Shown: positions 8,628 to 18,066, numbered from the stretch's first letter. The stretch: 64,000 bases of DNA from Scandinavium lactucae (GCF_033843265.1 NZ_JAWXRD010000027.1:1-64000), one strand, 5' to 3'. Program-made: numbers and translations. Notes: generated from the letters alone by a model not told the origin.

Positions 8628-10010
8628 TCACGGTGTTAACTGCCGTTGTTTTTCTGTCAGCAACGTCATCAAGGCGGGTTCCCATTCCCTAAGCTGTAAC
8701 TGCTCTCCCACCTGCATCAGGCTGTGATACTGTTGACGGGCAAGCGCCGTTAAGCCTGTCTTTTCCAGCAGTTGCGCCCCTACGAGCTGGTTGTAAAAGC
8801 ATGTTCTGGGTTCGTTTTGCGGCTGGCGTTCAAGCAGTTGTAGCGCCGCCTCCAGCCCCTGTTGTTGGTAGCACCGCCAGATTTCATCCTCCTCAAGCGT
8901 GCTGCTGCCCTGCGCCTCGCCTTTATGCTGTTGTAGCCAGGCCGCGGTCTGCGGGGCGAGGAATGGCGTCATGTCGGTGAAGTGCAGTGTGCTCAGGCCT
9001 GGCAATCGACTCAGAAAGAGAGTGAGTTCTTGCTGGATGGCCTCCGCCACCGCGTCATACCCAAGCTGTTTTGCTATGCGCACGGACAGCGCGTGGCCGT
9101 CGAGCCAGTAAGGCGCAAGCGTGAGGCTCTGTTCTACCTGCTGCCACAGAGGCAAATCGGCATAAGGCAGGCGGGCAAGATAGTCCGCAATGCGATCGCT
9201 GGATACAGCCGCCAGCGGTGTGCGGCCATCACGTTGTGCTATTGGCAATGCCGTGATGGATCCCCACACGGCATTGCGGCGCAGACGGTAACCTATCGCC
9301 ACATCCGGTTGGATCTCACAGAGGATGTCGGCCATTTTTAACATGCTGTGACGCCAGGCTTTTTCGCTGGAATTATCTACCTTCAGGCTGGGGATAAGTG
9401 GTGCAGATGCGTTCGTTACCTCGCCCGGTAGCGGGCTGTCTTCCCGACGGGGTGCGGCCTCCTCAACTTTCTCCGGTAGCCGCGCATAACGGTTGCGCAG
9501 ATCGTCCACCTCTTTTGCCAGCGCCGGTTCGTGGGCGTGCCAGACCTGTGACAGATGCGCCAATAGCTCCTGGCCGTTATCGCGCTGGATGGCATCCGTT
9601 TTGTGGCTGAAGCTGGTACTGGCGCTGTCGAACCGCTTAAGAATTTGCTGGGCAAATCGGCGCTTATGCATGGCGTTAGCGGGGGCTGCACTAACCCAGA
9701 AATGCTCGATCCAGGCGGTCAGCAGCGAGACCGCCAGCAGCAATTGATCGGGTTCTCCGCCATGTTGTAGGGTACGTAGTAGGTGAACCATCAGACGAAA
9801 GTCTTTACTTTTTTGTGCCAACAGTGCGACAAGCCGCCGCTGGATGTCGTCCAGATCCAGGGTGCTGTGCGCCAGCGATCCCAGTTTCACCATCTGTCCA
9901 TCCAGGTATTCCCATTCCGGGTCGTCATCTGCCAGCGCCTGAGCAACCTGCTCCGGGGTAAGCGGCGTAAGAATTAATGCATGCCAGGAGTGCTGTGGCG
10001 AGTTATCCAT
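8628..10010 (-). CDS. tssA: T6SS baseplate/cap protein TssA
   Basis: 460-residue TssA. The ImpA-related N-terminal domain covers roughly residues 15-130. A C-terminal helical region has the motif 'FYNQLVGAQLLEKTGLTALA' near residues 405-425, typical of shorter TssA proteins. TssA primes the assembly of the baseplate and coordinates tail-tube and sheath polymerisation. There is no membrane segment, unlike the paralogous VasL gene. The gene follows vasI by 5 bases. Position between vasI and tssM matches vasJ of V. cholerae. Confidence 0.9.
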   Translation of the reverse strand: MDNSPQHSWHALILTPLTPEQVAQALADDDPEWEYLDGQMVKLGSLAHSTLDLDDIQRRLVALLAQKSKDFRLMVHLLRTLQHGGEPDQLLLAVSLLTAWIEHFWVSAAPANAMHKRRFAQQILKRFDSASTSFSHKTDAIQRDNGQELLAHLSQVWHAHEPALAKEVDDLRNRYARLPEKVEEAAPRREDSPLPGEVTNASAPLIPSLKVDNSSEKAWRHSMLKMADILCEIQPDVAIGYRLRRNAVWGSITALPIAQRDGRTPLAAVSSDRIADYLARLPYADLPLWQQVEQSLTLAPYWLDGHALSVRIAKQLGYDAVAEAIQQELTLFLSRLPGLSTLHFTDMTPFLAPQTAAWLQQHKGEAQGSSTLEEDEIWRCYQQQGLEAALQLLERQPQNEPRTCFYNQLVGAQLLEKTGLTALARQQYHSLMQVGEQLQLREWEPALMTLLTEKQRQLTP

Positions 10011-10015
10011 AAACG

Positions 10016-10687
10016 TTACCAGTGGCAGGCGTTGCGCAGAGGTTTTACAACCTCCGTCAACTGCGAAATATTAAATGTCAGACGGGGAAATCCCCGCTCC
10101 AGGCTGTCGATGGTCAGCGTTTTTGCGGGCATCAGACGCTTGATTTCCTCAATGCCCGCCAGCCCCCGGCTGGACTCCAGCAGGTAGCCGTTTTCACGCA
10201 AAAACCACTGGACCGAGAAGCGATCGTTGTCGGCGGCGATGTTTACCGAGCCGTCTTTGGGCTGGGTGGTGAGGGCAATTTGCAGACGCGTAATGTTGTC
10301 GATGCAGCTCAGCATTAGCACCGGTCGTGGCGGTGGAATGCCAATCGCCGGGGTGGTGATCACTACGATTGGGTTGCTGCCCGGGATCTGGGTCAGTAGA
10401 AACGTGGTTGAGTGGCTGTTACGCCGTTTCTCCTGATCCATTGCTTTTTGCCAGACCGGACCGCTACGGGTCTGGTTGATGGCTATTTCAGTAGTGGTGG
10501 ATAGCGCCTGGTCGTAACACTCCAACCGAATTAGCGGCGAGGTTTCCTCGCGGCAGTCCATCACCTTCGTCAGTTTCTGCGTGACGGACATCTCCCGTTC
10601 AGGCCCCAACGATATGCCTTGTCCTTCTGGAGGGAGCCACTGGCCGACATGGGCAATCAGCGCGGTTACCAATAGCCATGTGCTCAT
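10016..10687 (-). CDS. vasI: T6SS-associated protein VasI
   Basis: 223-residue protein of the VasI/TagO-like 'type VI secretion-associated' family. It has a short hydrophobic N-terminus (STWLLVTALIAHVG) that could be a weak signal sequence, and the family's motif DCREETSPLIRLECYDQAL at residues 44-62. The conserved C-terminal half contains a beta-rich segment (VLMLSCIDNITRLQIAL). The start codon overlaps the stop of the vasH-like gene in an ATGA arrangement. In V. cholerae the homologue is also between vasH and the TssA gene and is accessory to secretion. Biochemical function is not established. Confidence 0.85.
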   Translation of the reverse strand: MSTWLLVTALIAHVGQWLPPEGQGISLGPEREMSVTQKLTKVMDCREETSPLIRLECYDQALSTTTEIAINQTRSGPVWQKAMDQEKRRNSHSTTFLLTQIPGSNPIVVITTPAIGIPPPRPVLMLSCIDNITRLQIALTTQPKDGSVNIAADNDRFSVQWFLRENGYLLESSRGLAGIEEIKRLMPAKTLTIDSLERGFPRLTFNISQLTEVVKPLRNACHW

Positions 10688-11484
10688 TCTTCACACCTGT
10701 ATTTCGTCAGCTTGTAGGCCAGCGTGCGGGGCGCAATGCCCAGGCTTTCCGCAATTCGATTTTTGTTTTTGCCGTAAACGCGAATGCGCTGGGTCAGAAC
10801 GGCGATTTCGAAAGCCTCTACCGCTTTGGGAAGGTCATGAATTCTGCTGTAGTCGTGGGATAGCCCCGGCAAGGTGCTGGATTCATCCGCTTCACGGAGC
10901 GTGGCCAGCAGTTCATCCATCTGCTTTTCTCGTTGCTGCTGAGAGGCAAATAAGGCGCTAATCTGGTTAAGTTGCGTGCGCAGCTGTTCGGCCTCCTGCA
11001 ATTTAATCAGACGATGCTGGAAGACGGAGCAGTACACGCCAAAAATACCGTCGGGGTCCGCAAAGCGTGCAATCCGTACGGCGATGATCGCAATAACCCC
11101 GCAGGCGCGCCCGTGGAAATCGAACAGCGGCAAGGCGTACATCCCGCATCCCACAGGCATCTCCTGTACCAGTTCGCGAAAAACAGTATCTTCAATGCGC
11201 ACGCCCTGCTGCAACGAGTCCCAGACCAGCGGCAAACCGTTGCGCAGCACCTGCACCAGTGGGTGACTGAAGTCATCGATGTTGATATTGAGGTTCATCG
11301 TTTCGTAGCTGTTTTCATCGGGATGAAGATAACAATCCAGCCGTCTTTCATTGGCATTGAACATGGCCACCATCAGCGTGCTGAAGCGCAGGCGGTGGTG
11401 TTTTATCGCCAAAAAACGGTAAATCAGCTTCTCAATGGAGTTGTCATCCAGTAATGCCAGCACGCTTTTAAGCCGCTGCCTCAT
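10684..11484 (-). CDS. VasH-like regulator lacking the sigma-54 AAA+ domain
   Basis: 266-residue regulator in the vasH position, between clpV and vasI, overlapping both by ATGA junctions. Residues about 20-160 look like a GAF-type sensory domain. Residues about 160-195 are polar and coiled-coil-like. Residues about 218-265 are a Fis-type helix-turn-helix (AFEIAVLTQRI..NKNRIAESLGI..RTLAYKLTKY). The roughly 230-residue AAA+ domain found in V. cholerae VasH between these parts is missing: no Walker A, no GAFTGA, no Walker B. The reading frame is open throughout and both neighbouring junctions are intact, so this is not a visible frameshift or assembly scar. It should bind DNA but cannot remodel sigma-54 polymerase. 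Confidence 0.85.
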   Translation of the reverse strand: MRQRLKSVLALLDDNSIEKLIYRFLAIKHHRLRFSTLMVAMFNANERRLDCYLHPDENSYETMNLNINIDDFSHPLVQVLRNGLPLVWDSLQQGVRIEDTVFRELVQEMPVGCGMYALPLFDFHGRACGVIAIIAVRIARFADPDGIFGVYCSVFQHRLIKLQEAEQLRTQLNQISALFASQQQREKQMDELLATLREADESSTLPGLSHDYSRIHDLPKAVEAFEIAVLTQRIRVYGKNKNRIAESLGIAPRTLAYKLTKYRCEE

Positions 11485-14081
11485 GCCGCCTCCTCAACCT
11501 GCGCGGTAAACTCGCTTCCTTCAACCAACAGCCTGATGAAGCGAATTGCCGAACCCGCGGCCATTTTTTGCAGCAACAGTAAAGAGAGCGGAGGCAGCAA
11601 GGCACCGTCGATAATTGATTCCAGCATTCGGGCACCGTTTTCCGTACGCGTGGCGCGCAGCAGGATTTCGTCTATGACCTGCGGGTCAATGATGACTTCG
11701 GCGTTAAAACGCTGGCGCAGCAGGCTTTCCAGGCGGTTCAATTTGCCGTGAATAATGGTTTGCAACGTGGACCTGTCCAACGGCAGATACGGCACCACTT
11801 CCATACGGGCCAGCAAAGCTGGCTTGAAGAAAGCGGCCAGTTCCGGATACAGCAGCGCGTTGATTTGCTCTGGCTGTGCGCTGTTATCCACGATGGTCTG
11901 GTAACCCAGATTGGAGGTAAGAAAGAACACCACATTTTTGCAGTCAATAATGCGGCCTTCACCGTCTGCCAACTCGCCTTTGTCGAAAGCCTGGTAGAAC
12001 AGGTTCAGCACGTCCGGATGCGCCTTTTCCACTTCGTCCAGCAACACCACGGAATAAGGTTTCTGGCGAATTGCCTCGGTCAGCACACCACCCTCCCCAT
12101 AGCCGACGTAGCCTGGCGGGGAGCCAATGAGACGTGAAACGGTATGCCTCTCCTGGAATTCTGACATATTGATGATAGTGAGGTACTGGCGGCCGCCGTA
12201 CAGCAGGTCGGCGATTTGCAACACCGTTTCTGTTTTGCCCACCCCGCTCGGCCCAACCAGCAAAAAAGCCCCCATTGGGCGGCCAGGGCGACGCAGATCC
12301 GCCCGCGCAGTGAGCAGGTGTTGATGCAAACAATGGATAGCCGTACTCTGGCCTTTAATCTGCTGCCCCAGAAAGTCCGGTAATTCAGTCACCACCGTCA
12401 GTTCGCTTTGTGAAAGACGATTCAGCGGCACACCCGTCCATTCGGCAATCACCGCCGCAATCTGGTGTTTATCCACGTGCGGCGAGACGAGCGTCTGGTG
12501 CTGTTGCAACACGTTAAGCTCGGCATCCAGCGCCGCCAGTCGGACTGTCTGTTCGTCGCTGGCGCTCTCTTCCTGAGTCAGTAATTGTGACCTGACATCA
12601 ATAATTTCCTGCACCAGGCGCTGCTGGATTTTCCAACTGGCGTTCAGCTCTGCAAGCTGTGTTTCGATAACTTCCCGCTGCTGGCATAGCTCATTTAAAC
12701 GCTCGCTCGGGCTGCCGAGGTTCAGTCGCTGTTCCCGCTCGAGGATCGCGATTTCCATCGCTTGTTGGTGCCGTTGCGTTTGCAACGCTGAAACCTGGCG
12801 AGGTGCGGAAGTCAAATTTATCGCCACCCGCGCCGACGCGGTATCCAGCACATCTATGGCTTTGTCCGGTAGCTGGCGGCCAGACAGATACCGGTCGCTT
12901 AACACGGCGGAGGCTTGCAGCGCTTCGTCGTCAATTAGCACGCCGTGCGCCTGTTCATAAAGAGTGCGCAGACCCCGCATGATGATTGTCGCCTCTTCCG
13001 CACTCGGTTCAGAGACCTTGACCAGTTGGAATCGACGAGAAAGCGCGGCGTCTTTTTCTACGTATTTTTTATATTCACCCCAGGTTGTGGCGGCGATGGT
13101 TTTCAGTTCGCCACGGGCCAATGCGGGCTTTAACAAATTGGAAATGTCCAGCCCGCCCTGCTGGTTGCCCGCGCCGATCAGGGTGTGAGCTTCGTCGATA
13201 AACAAAATGATCGGCGTAGCGGACTGGGCTATTTCGGACATGATGCCTTTGAAGCGTTTTTCGAATTCGCCTTTCACCGCCGCCCCGGCCTGGAGCGCAC
13301 CCAGATCCAGTGTCATCAGTTCGCTGTTAAGCAATTTCTGCGGCACCGCCTCGGCCACAATACGCAAGGCAAGCCCTTCTATTAACGCACTTTTACCTAC
13401 TCCCGCCTCTCCGACAACAATGGGATTGTTTTTACGGCGGCGGCAGAGAATATCGATCATCAGGTCGATTTCCGCGTCGCGGCACAGCACCGGGTCGAGT
13501 TGACCGTTGCGGGCCTGTTCAGTCATATTGCTGGCGTAACGCCCCAGGTGGCTTTCATCGCCTGACGCCATTGGAGCGGTATCGTTCCCAACCTCAGCCT
13601 GAGTGATTTCTGCGGAGTCGCTAGTCCACTGCGCAAAGTTCTGCCGCAGCAGTTCACGGTTTACTGAAGAAAGCGCGCGATTTGCGTTAGGTGTCAAATA
13701 GCGTAACGGGCTGAGCAGTAGCGTCAGGAGCATTACACCGCTGCGAAGCTGACGGTGTTCCATCTCAATAGATGCCAGTAGCCAACTGTCTTGCAACCAT
13801 TCCACCAGCAGAGGTGAAAAGCTCGGATATGCCTGTGCCATCGTCTGGTAGTTGGCAACGCGCTGATCGAGAAGGGTCTGCAACTCGTCAAGATCAACGC
13901 CGGCACGGTTCAATATTTGCCGCACGTCGCTCAGCGGGGTGGCGATCATCTGGCGTAGCACCTGGGAGACGGTAATTTCGACTTCCTGCTGGCTAACGCA
14001 ATGGGCCGCGGCGGCCTCCAGCGCATGGCGGGCAATCGGATGCAGGCGGTTTACCAGAGTAGGTAAATCAATCTGGATCAT
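11481..14081 (-). CDS. clpV: T6SS sheath-recycling ATPase ClpV (TssH)
   Basis: 866-residue Hsp100/ClpB-like AAA+ ATPase that disassembles contracted TssB-TssC sheaths for reuse. The N-terminal repeat domain spans residues 1-160. NBD1 has Walker A GEAGVGKS and Walker B ILFIDEAHTL. The middle region is helical. NBD2 has GPSGVGKT and VVLLDEVEKAHPDVLNLFYQ's conserved core. The start is set at MIQIDLPTLV, whose ATG overlaps the tssL stop as ATGA; an open frame continues upstream to 14252 but would run through tssL. Length is typical of ClpV. Confidence 0.96.
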   Translation of the reverse strand: MIQIDLPTLVNRLHPIARHALEAAAAHCVSQQEVEITVSQVLRQMIATPLSDVRQILNRAGVDLDELQTLLDQRVANYQTMAQAYPSFSPLLVEWLQDSWLLASIEMEHRQLRSGVMLLTLLLSPLRYLTPNANRALSSVNRELLRQNFAQWTSDSAEITQAEVGNDTAPMASGDESHLGRYASNMTEQARNGQLDPVLCRDAEIDLMIDILCRRRKNNPIVVGEAGVGKSALIEGLALRIVAEAVPQKLLNSELMTLDLGALQAGAAVKGEFEKRFKGIMSEIAQSATPIILFIDEAHTLIGAGNQQGGLDISNLLKPALARGELKTIAATTWGEYKKYVEKDAALSRRFQLVKVSEPSAEEATIIMRGLRTLYEQAHGVLIDDEALQASAVLSDRYLSGRQLPDKAIDVLDTASARVAINLTSAPRQVSALQTQRHQQAMEIAILEREQRLNLGSPSERLNELCQQREVIETQLAELNASWKIQQRLVQEIIDVRSQLLTQEESASDEQTVRLAALDAELNVLQQHQTLVSPHVDKHQIAAVIAEWTGVPLNRLSQSELTVVTELPDFLGQQIKGQSTAIHCLHQHLLTARADLRRPGRPMGAFLLVGPSGVGKTETVLQIADLLYGGRQYLTIINMSEFQERHTVSRLIGSPPGYVGYGEGGVLTEAIRQKPYSVVLLDEVEKAHPDVLNLFYQAFDKGELADGEGRIIDCKNVVFFLTSNLGYQTIVDNSAQPEQINALLYPELAAFFKPALLARMEVVPYLPLDRSTLQTIIHGKLNRLESLLRQRFNAEVIIDPQVIDEILLRATRTENGARMLESIIDGALLPPLSLLLLQKMAAGSAIRFIRLLVEGSEFTAQVEEAA

Positions 14082-14860
14082 TTCGGTCCTTCCTTGCTCA
14101 ATAAGTTGTTGAGTTGCTGCAAGATATCCTGGCTTTGGGCATGCAGATTGAGTGCGTAAAACGCGTAGATCACCACCAGTAATCCCAGCCCACCCCAGAG
14201 AACATGTTTGATGGAAAGCCGCCTGACCAATTGGTAATGAGCGCCTGAACACCCCGATTTTTGATGCAGCACGGTGGCTGGAGCTTCCCCGCGCAACTGG
14301 TGGAGCTGGTGATGCAGACGGCTAAACAGACGCTCAAATTCATCGCTATTTCGCAGGGTCACTTTGTAGCGCCCGCGATAGCCCAGGCAAAAACAGAGGT
14401 AGATAAATTCCAGCAGTTCCTGGTAGCGCTTCGGTTCGCCCATTAAGCGCTCCAGCAGAACGTAGACTTTCTCTCCGCCCCATGTTTCGTTGTGGAAATG
14501 CACCAGCAGCGACTGCTGCAGCCAATCGTTTTGCGAGTTCCAGCCGTGGCCCAGCGCGGTTTCATCAATAAAAGTGCACAGTACATAGCGAAACGAGACG
14601 ATCGCCCCTGGCTCGTAACCTTTGGTTTGCAGAAACTGTTCAATGGCGCGAATATCCGCGACCACCTGCTGGTAGAGCTTGTCCGGCAACGGATGGTTTT
14701 CCATCTCTTTGAGACGTAGCACCATGCCAAGCAATGGCGTAGCGGCATCCACCATCGCATTCAGGCTTTCGCCACGCAGCGGGAGTTGATAGTGCCGGTA
14801 AGAGGCGACCGTTTCAGGGGCCGCAATCAGCACGTCGTGTGTGACCGCATCCGTTTTCAT
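14078..14860 (-). CDS. tssL: T6SS membrane protein TssL (DotU/IcmH)
   Basis: 260-residue DotU-family protein. A cytoplasmic helical domain (residues 1-210, with family motifs FIDETALGHGW and FCLGYRGRYK) is followed by a single C-terminal transmembrane helix (LWGGLGLLVVIYAFYALNLH). It partners TssM in the inner membrane and recruits the baseplate. There is no peptidoglycan-binding extension, so an accessory TagL-type protein or another protein must anchor the complex to the wall if needed. The start is MKTDAV, whose ATG shares a base with the tssK stop (TAATG). Confidence 0.95.
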   Translation of the reverse strand: MKTDAVTHDVLIAAPETVASYRHYQLPLRGESLNAMVDAATPLLGMVLRLKEMENHPLPDKLYQQVVADIRAIEQFLQTKGYEPGAIVSFRYVLCTFIDETALGHGWNSQNDWLQQSLLVHFHNETWGGEKVYVLLERLMGEPKRYQELLEFIYLCFCLGYRGRYKVTLRNSDEFERLFSRLHHQLHQLRGEAPATVLHQKSGCSGAHYQLVRRLSIKHVLWGGLGLLVVIYAFYALNLHAQSQDILQQLNNLLSKEGPK

Positions 14861-16206
14861 TAGCTTCCCCTGATGGCCCAAAACTGCATGTCCAGTTCAG
14901 GGAAGTCGCCTGAGACGTGGAAAGCGATGGCATTACTTTGCTGGATCTCTTTCCAGGCCGCACTCTGCCTGTCGAGCATGAAATAGGTATAGCCAGAGTG
15001 ATACGGCAATTGGCGTGGCGCAGCGGAGAGCGCCACCAATGGCACACCCGGAAGTTGCACGCTAACCAGCTCGCGGATTTTCTCCAGCGAGGTGATTTTG
15101 GTTTGTTGCACAAACTGGCGACGGAGCTGCTCTTGTGGGATCTGCGCTCGTACAGCAAGTACGAAATCGGCGCTGCGCAAAAGATCCCGGTCATTGATCG
15201 TCGCCACACGAATACCGTGCGCCTGCATATGCAGTTGGATGGACACCGCTCGCGGCGTCAGGACAGTGCTCAGCACCTGCCGCAGCGACTGGAACAGCGG
15301 CTGAAAGGTATCGGTGAGATTATCGTGGTTGTACACCGGAAAGACGCCCGCGATGCGCGCCTCATCGGTAAAGGTACGCAGCTCGCCACAGGTCTGCACC
15401 AGTTGACAATAAAAATACTGTGGATGCAGAACCGCCTGATGTGCCAGATGGGTAAACAGCGGTTGTACCCGATTAAAGACCTGCAACATCATAAATTCAG
15501 CGACATCGGCAATGCCCTGCTGGCCTGGAGAACCGATGCGTTTAGCCAACAGGCGGGCACGTTCGACCAATGTCCCCTCCACTTCATCCATGAAGCTTTT
15601 GAGCGAAACAGAGACAGGCAGCGTTGTACAGGTAGGAATAAAGTCGTCGTCCAGCACTAACGCACCGTCCGGGCGTTTTTCTTTGATGCGACAAAGCGGG
15701 AGCGCCGTGTACGCACTGAGATCTTCTGACCCCTGCATCAGCCGTGGAGTAAGCTGCGCCAGCGCTAACTGGCTGACATCCCCCCCATCAGTATGGAGAT
15801 CCCGCACGTCATCAAGATATTCACGGTAGCGAATAGTGCTCTGAGTCTGCCCCTGCTGGCCGACAACTTCGTTGATGGCATCGTTGAGCATTGGCAACGC
15901 CAGATAGATATCCCGACCAAGGGTATCGTTGCAGTTAAGTACATCCAGCGGTTTCGGGCAGTTGTCCTGATAAGGCATCTCAAAAATTGAACCGTCGGGC
16001 ATGCTGCCGCTGGCGGCACTCACCCCAATGCGCCCAAGTTTTAACAGATCCTGGTTGATGACCAGCGAATGAAACCCGTAGCCATAGCTGTGCATAGTGC
16101 TGAAACGCTGATGCAGCTGGTAGTCATTGTGACGCTGCTGTTGCTGAAAGTGCTGGGGCTTGATAAACAATCCTTCGCGCCAGATCACTCTATTTTTCGT
16201 TGGCAT
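14860..16206 (-). CDS. tssK: T6SS baseplate protein TssK
   Basis: 448-residue TssK, which links the baseplate to the TssJLM membrane complex. The N-terminus carries the family hallmark 'WREGLFIKPQHFQQQ' (residues 9-23). The C-terminal part (FVLAVRAQIPQEQLRRQF, then GYTYFMLDR) is the domain that contacts TssL and TssM. Length is usual. It is 2 bases downstream of tssJ and coupled to tssL. No unusual features. Confidence 0.96.
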   Translation of the reverse strand: MPTKNRVIWREGLFIKPQHFQQQQRHNDYQLHQRFSTMHSYGYGFHSLVINQDLLKLGRIGVSAASGSMPDGSIFEMPYQDNCPKPLDVLNCNDTLGRDIYLALPMLNDAINEVVGQQGQTQSTIRYREYLDDVRDLHTDGGDVSQLALAQLTPRLMQGSEDLSAYTALPLCRIKEKRPDGALVLDDDFIPTCTTLPVSVSLKSFMDEVEGTLVERARLLAKRIGSPGQQGIADVAEFMMLQVFNRVQPLFTHLAHQAVLHPQYFYCQLVQTCGELRTFTDEARIAGVFPVYNHDNLTDTFQPLFQSLRQVLSTVLTPRAVSIQLHMQAHGIRVATINDRDLLRSADFVLAVRAQIPQEQLRRQFVQQTKITSLEKIRELVSVQLPGVPLVALSAAPRQLPYHSGYTYFMLDRQSAAWKEIQQSNAIAFHVSGDFPELDMQFWAIRGS

Positions 16207-16208
16207 AC

Positions 16209-16754
16209 TTATTCTTCCTCTTCCCTTAGTTCGATCTCGTTAGCCCTGAGGTGGATCAAAATTTGGTAATGCTGGCCAATACTTTTGACCTTTATCGTCT
16301 TCTTCCACTCGCTGTGTTCGGCATCGGCAAACCAGGCCACCACGCCGATGTAGCGGGTTTTTTCTTCAAGCGGGATGGGGGCCAGCGCTTTGTACTGGTC
16401 CGCCAGCAGGGTATATTCCTGGTGATCGAGGTAGTTTTTGCCGAGACTCTTCTCCAGTGTGGCGGGGGTCAGTTGGTCGCGATCCGCCGCGAGCAGCTTC
16501 GAGTCTTCGCTCAGGTAGATAACGGCGAATTCAACAGGCGTGGCCTCCCCCTTCGTATTCGGATTGGTGTTCGGTTCGGCCAGTAATATCATTCTGACGG
16601 TGGAAGGTTGTTCGTCTGCTTCCCCCACAGTGACATCGGGATTGATGACGACTTCGCCAATTTTTTTGGTCACTTTCCAGGCGCTGCACCCTGCCAGCAA
16701 ACATGCCGTGCACAGCACCAGGAGCAGGCGTAAGTTGATGGTGTGCTTTATCAT
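16209..16754 (-). CDS. tssJ: T6SS outer-membrane lipoprotein TssJ
   Basis: 181-residue lipoprotein. The first 23 residues form a signal peptide ending in the lipobox LLAGC, with the lipidated cysteine at residue 23. The mature domain is the transthyretin-like fold expected for TssJ, which anchors TssM to the outer membrane. Motif region 'VRMILLAEPNTNPN' is typical of the first strands. The start overlaps the end of tagH by 4 bases (ATGA). Residue after the cysteine is Ser, compatible with outer-membrane sorting. Confidence 0.93.
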   Translation of the reverse strand: MIKHTINLRLLLVLCTACLLAGCSAWKVTKKIGEVVINPDVTVGEADEQPSTVRMILLAEPNTNPNTKGEATPVEFAVIYLSEDSKLLAADRDQLTPATLEKSLGKNYLDHQEYTLLADQYKALAPIPLEEKTRYIGVVAWFADAEHSEWKKTIKVKSIGQHYQILIHLRANEIELREEEE

Positions 16755-18046
16755 TCGCTGTCTTTCATTCCCTGACGCAGCGCCTGGTCATACGCCTGGC
16801 CATAGACTTCGCCAAACAGCTTTTCAAAACCCTGCTGGCGGCTGGATGAGAGCTCCTGGTAGTAGTTTTTATACATTTCCCACGCCCAGGCAGAGTCTCG
16901 GTCCTGGCGTTCGTTGCTGCGCAGATACTGGGTGAAGCGCGTCAACAACCGCTGGGGCGAGAAGGCATCCAGCATGGTGTTGAGCGCCTGAGCGATGGCC
17001 TGTTGATTAGCCTGATGGTGCAAACGCAGATTATGCAGACTCTCTGCCACCGCAGCAGGCGCAGCAAGATGCACCGGGCTTTTGCCATCCGCAAACAGCA
17101 GGCTTAGCGTGGTGTCGTAGTCCATATTCAGGCGCAGCGGGTTATCTTCCAGCGGCCGCAGATGTTTGTCCCTCAGCCCGTGCTGGCTGCGCTGAAGGGC
17201 AAGCAGCCCTTCAATTGTCGCCTTGAGCGTTTTACCGGCTTCTTCCAGGAAGTCATTCGCTTCCTGACTGTTGCGGATAGGCAACTGTGCATCAAACCCG
17301 CGCATCAATGGGGTAATCGCCACATGAAGCTGGGTTATCTTGTTCTCCGGCTCGTTATCCTGGGCCGCTATGTAGGACTTGATATGAGGGAGATCTAAAT
17401 ACTCCTGCTCCATCATTGGGCTGCTATCCGAGAGCGGCGAGGCAGCAAGCGGGCTGCGGTCACTATCCTGCCCCAGGATCGGGTCGATATCCGAACTCAC
17501 CGTATGGGGGTTCTGGGTGGTCAAACTTTCGGTTTCAAGCACCCGCAGAGGGTCGCGACTGAAACTGTTTACTACGGTAGAGGCCAGACGGGCCTCCTGC
17601 GAATGGGGGGAGGTATGCGATGCCCCACCCTCCATCATTGCTTCCAGAGGGTTGCTATAGTTAGAAACCAGAGATTCTGGCGATACGGTGAATGGATCGA
17701 CCATTCCGGCATTTGAGTAGGCGATATGGCATCTGAACGTTAGGGTGTGAAGGGCAATTTCATCCCCTTGTTGCAGCAGCACAAACCCAGATTTCTCCGT
17801 CAGTACGCTTTGGTTGATGGTGATGGCGTCGTTTAATACCCGCAGGCAGAAAGCGCCGTCGCGCCATTCGATGGCGAACGCCGAGGCATGGACACTGCCG
17901 CTCTGATCCTGAATCGACCAGGGATGACTGGCATCGCTTCCCACCGTGCCGCCGCCCAGATGGAATAAGTGGCTTGCCTGCTTGCCACTCTCCAGTTTGT
18001 CGCTGTTGATGACCCGTAATGACAGCGTTGGCTGCTGATTATCCAT
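16751..18046 (-). CDS. tagH: T6SS-associated FHA-domain protein TagH
   Basis: 431-residue protein with an N-terminal FHA domain (residues about 10-110) and a C-terminal helical domain of the TagH family (residues about 240-430). In systems studied, FHA proteins bind phosphothreonine and regulate assembly. Here the usual 'GR' at the start of the binding surface reads VGSD (near residue 36), so the arginine is absent, and the S-x-x-H motif is represented by SGSVH. No Ser/Thr kinase or phosphatase gene (ppkA, pppA) is present in this cluster. It may therefore have a structural role. The central region is low-complexity and polar. Confidence 0.9.
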   Translation of the reverse strand: MDNQQPTLSLRVINSDKLESGKQASHLFHLGGGTVGSDASHPWSIQDQSGSVHASAFAIEWRDGAFCLRVLNDAITINQSVLTEKSGFVLLQQGDEIALHTLTFRCHIAYSNAGMVDPFTVSPESLVSNYSNPLEAMMEGGASHTSPHSQEARLASTVVNSFSRDPLRVLETESLTTQNPHTVSSDIDPILGQDSDRSPLAASPLSDSSPMMEQEYLDLPHIKSYIAAQDNEPENKITQLHVAITPLMRGFDAQLPIRNSQEANDFLEEAGKTLKATIEGLLALQRSQHGLRDKHLRPLEDNPLRLNMDYDTTLSLLFADGKSPVHLAAPAAVAESLHNLRLHHQANQQAIAQALNTMLDAFSPQRLLTRFTQYLRSNERQDRDSAWAWEMYKNYYQELSSSRQQGFEKLFGEVYGQAYDQALRQGMKDSE

Positions 18047-18066
18047 GAGTTAGTGAATCCTTATTG

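Noticed and set aside
14082..14252. N-terminal extension of ClpV by 57 residues
   Set aside because: The extension reads through tssL in another frame and does not resemble ClpV. The ATGA overlap at 14078-14081 gives the normal start.
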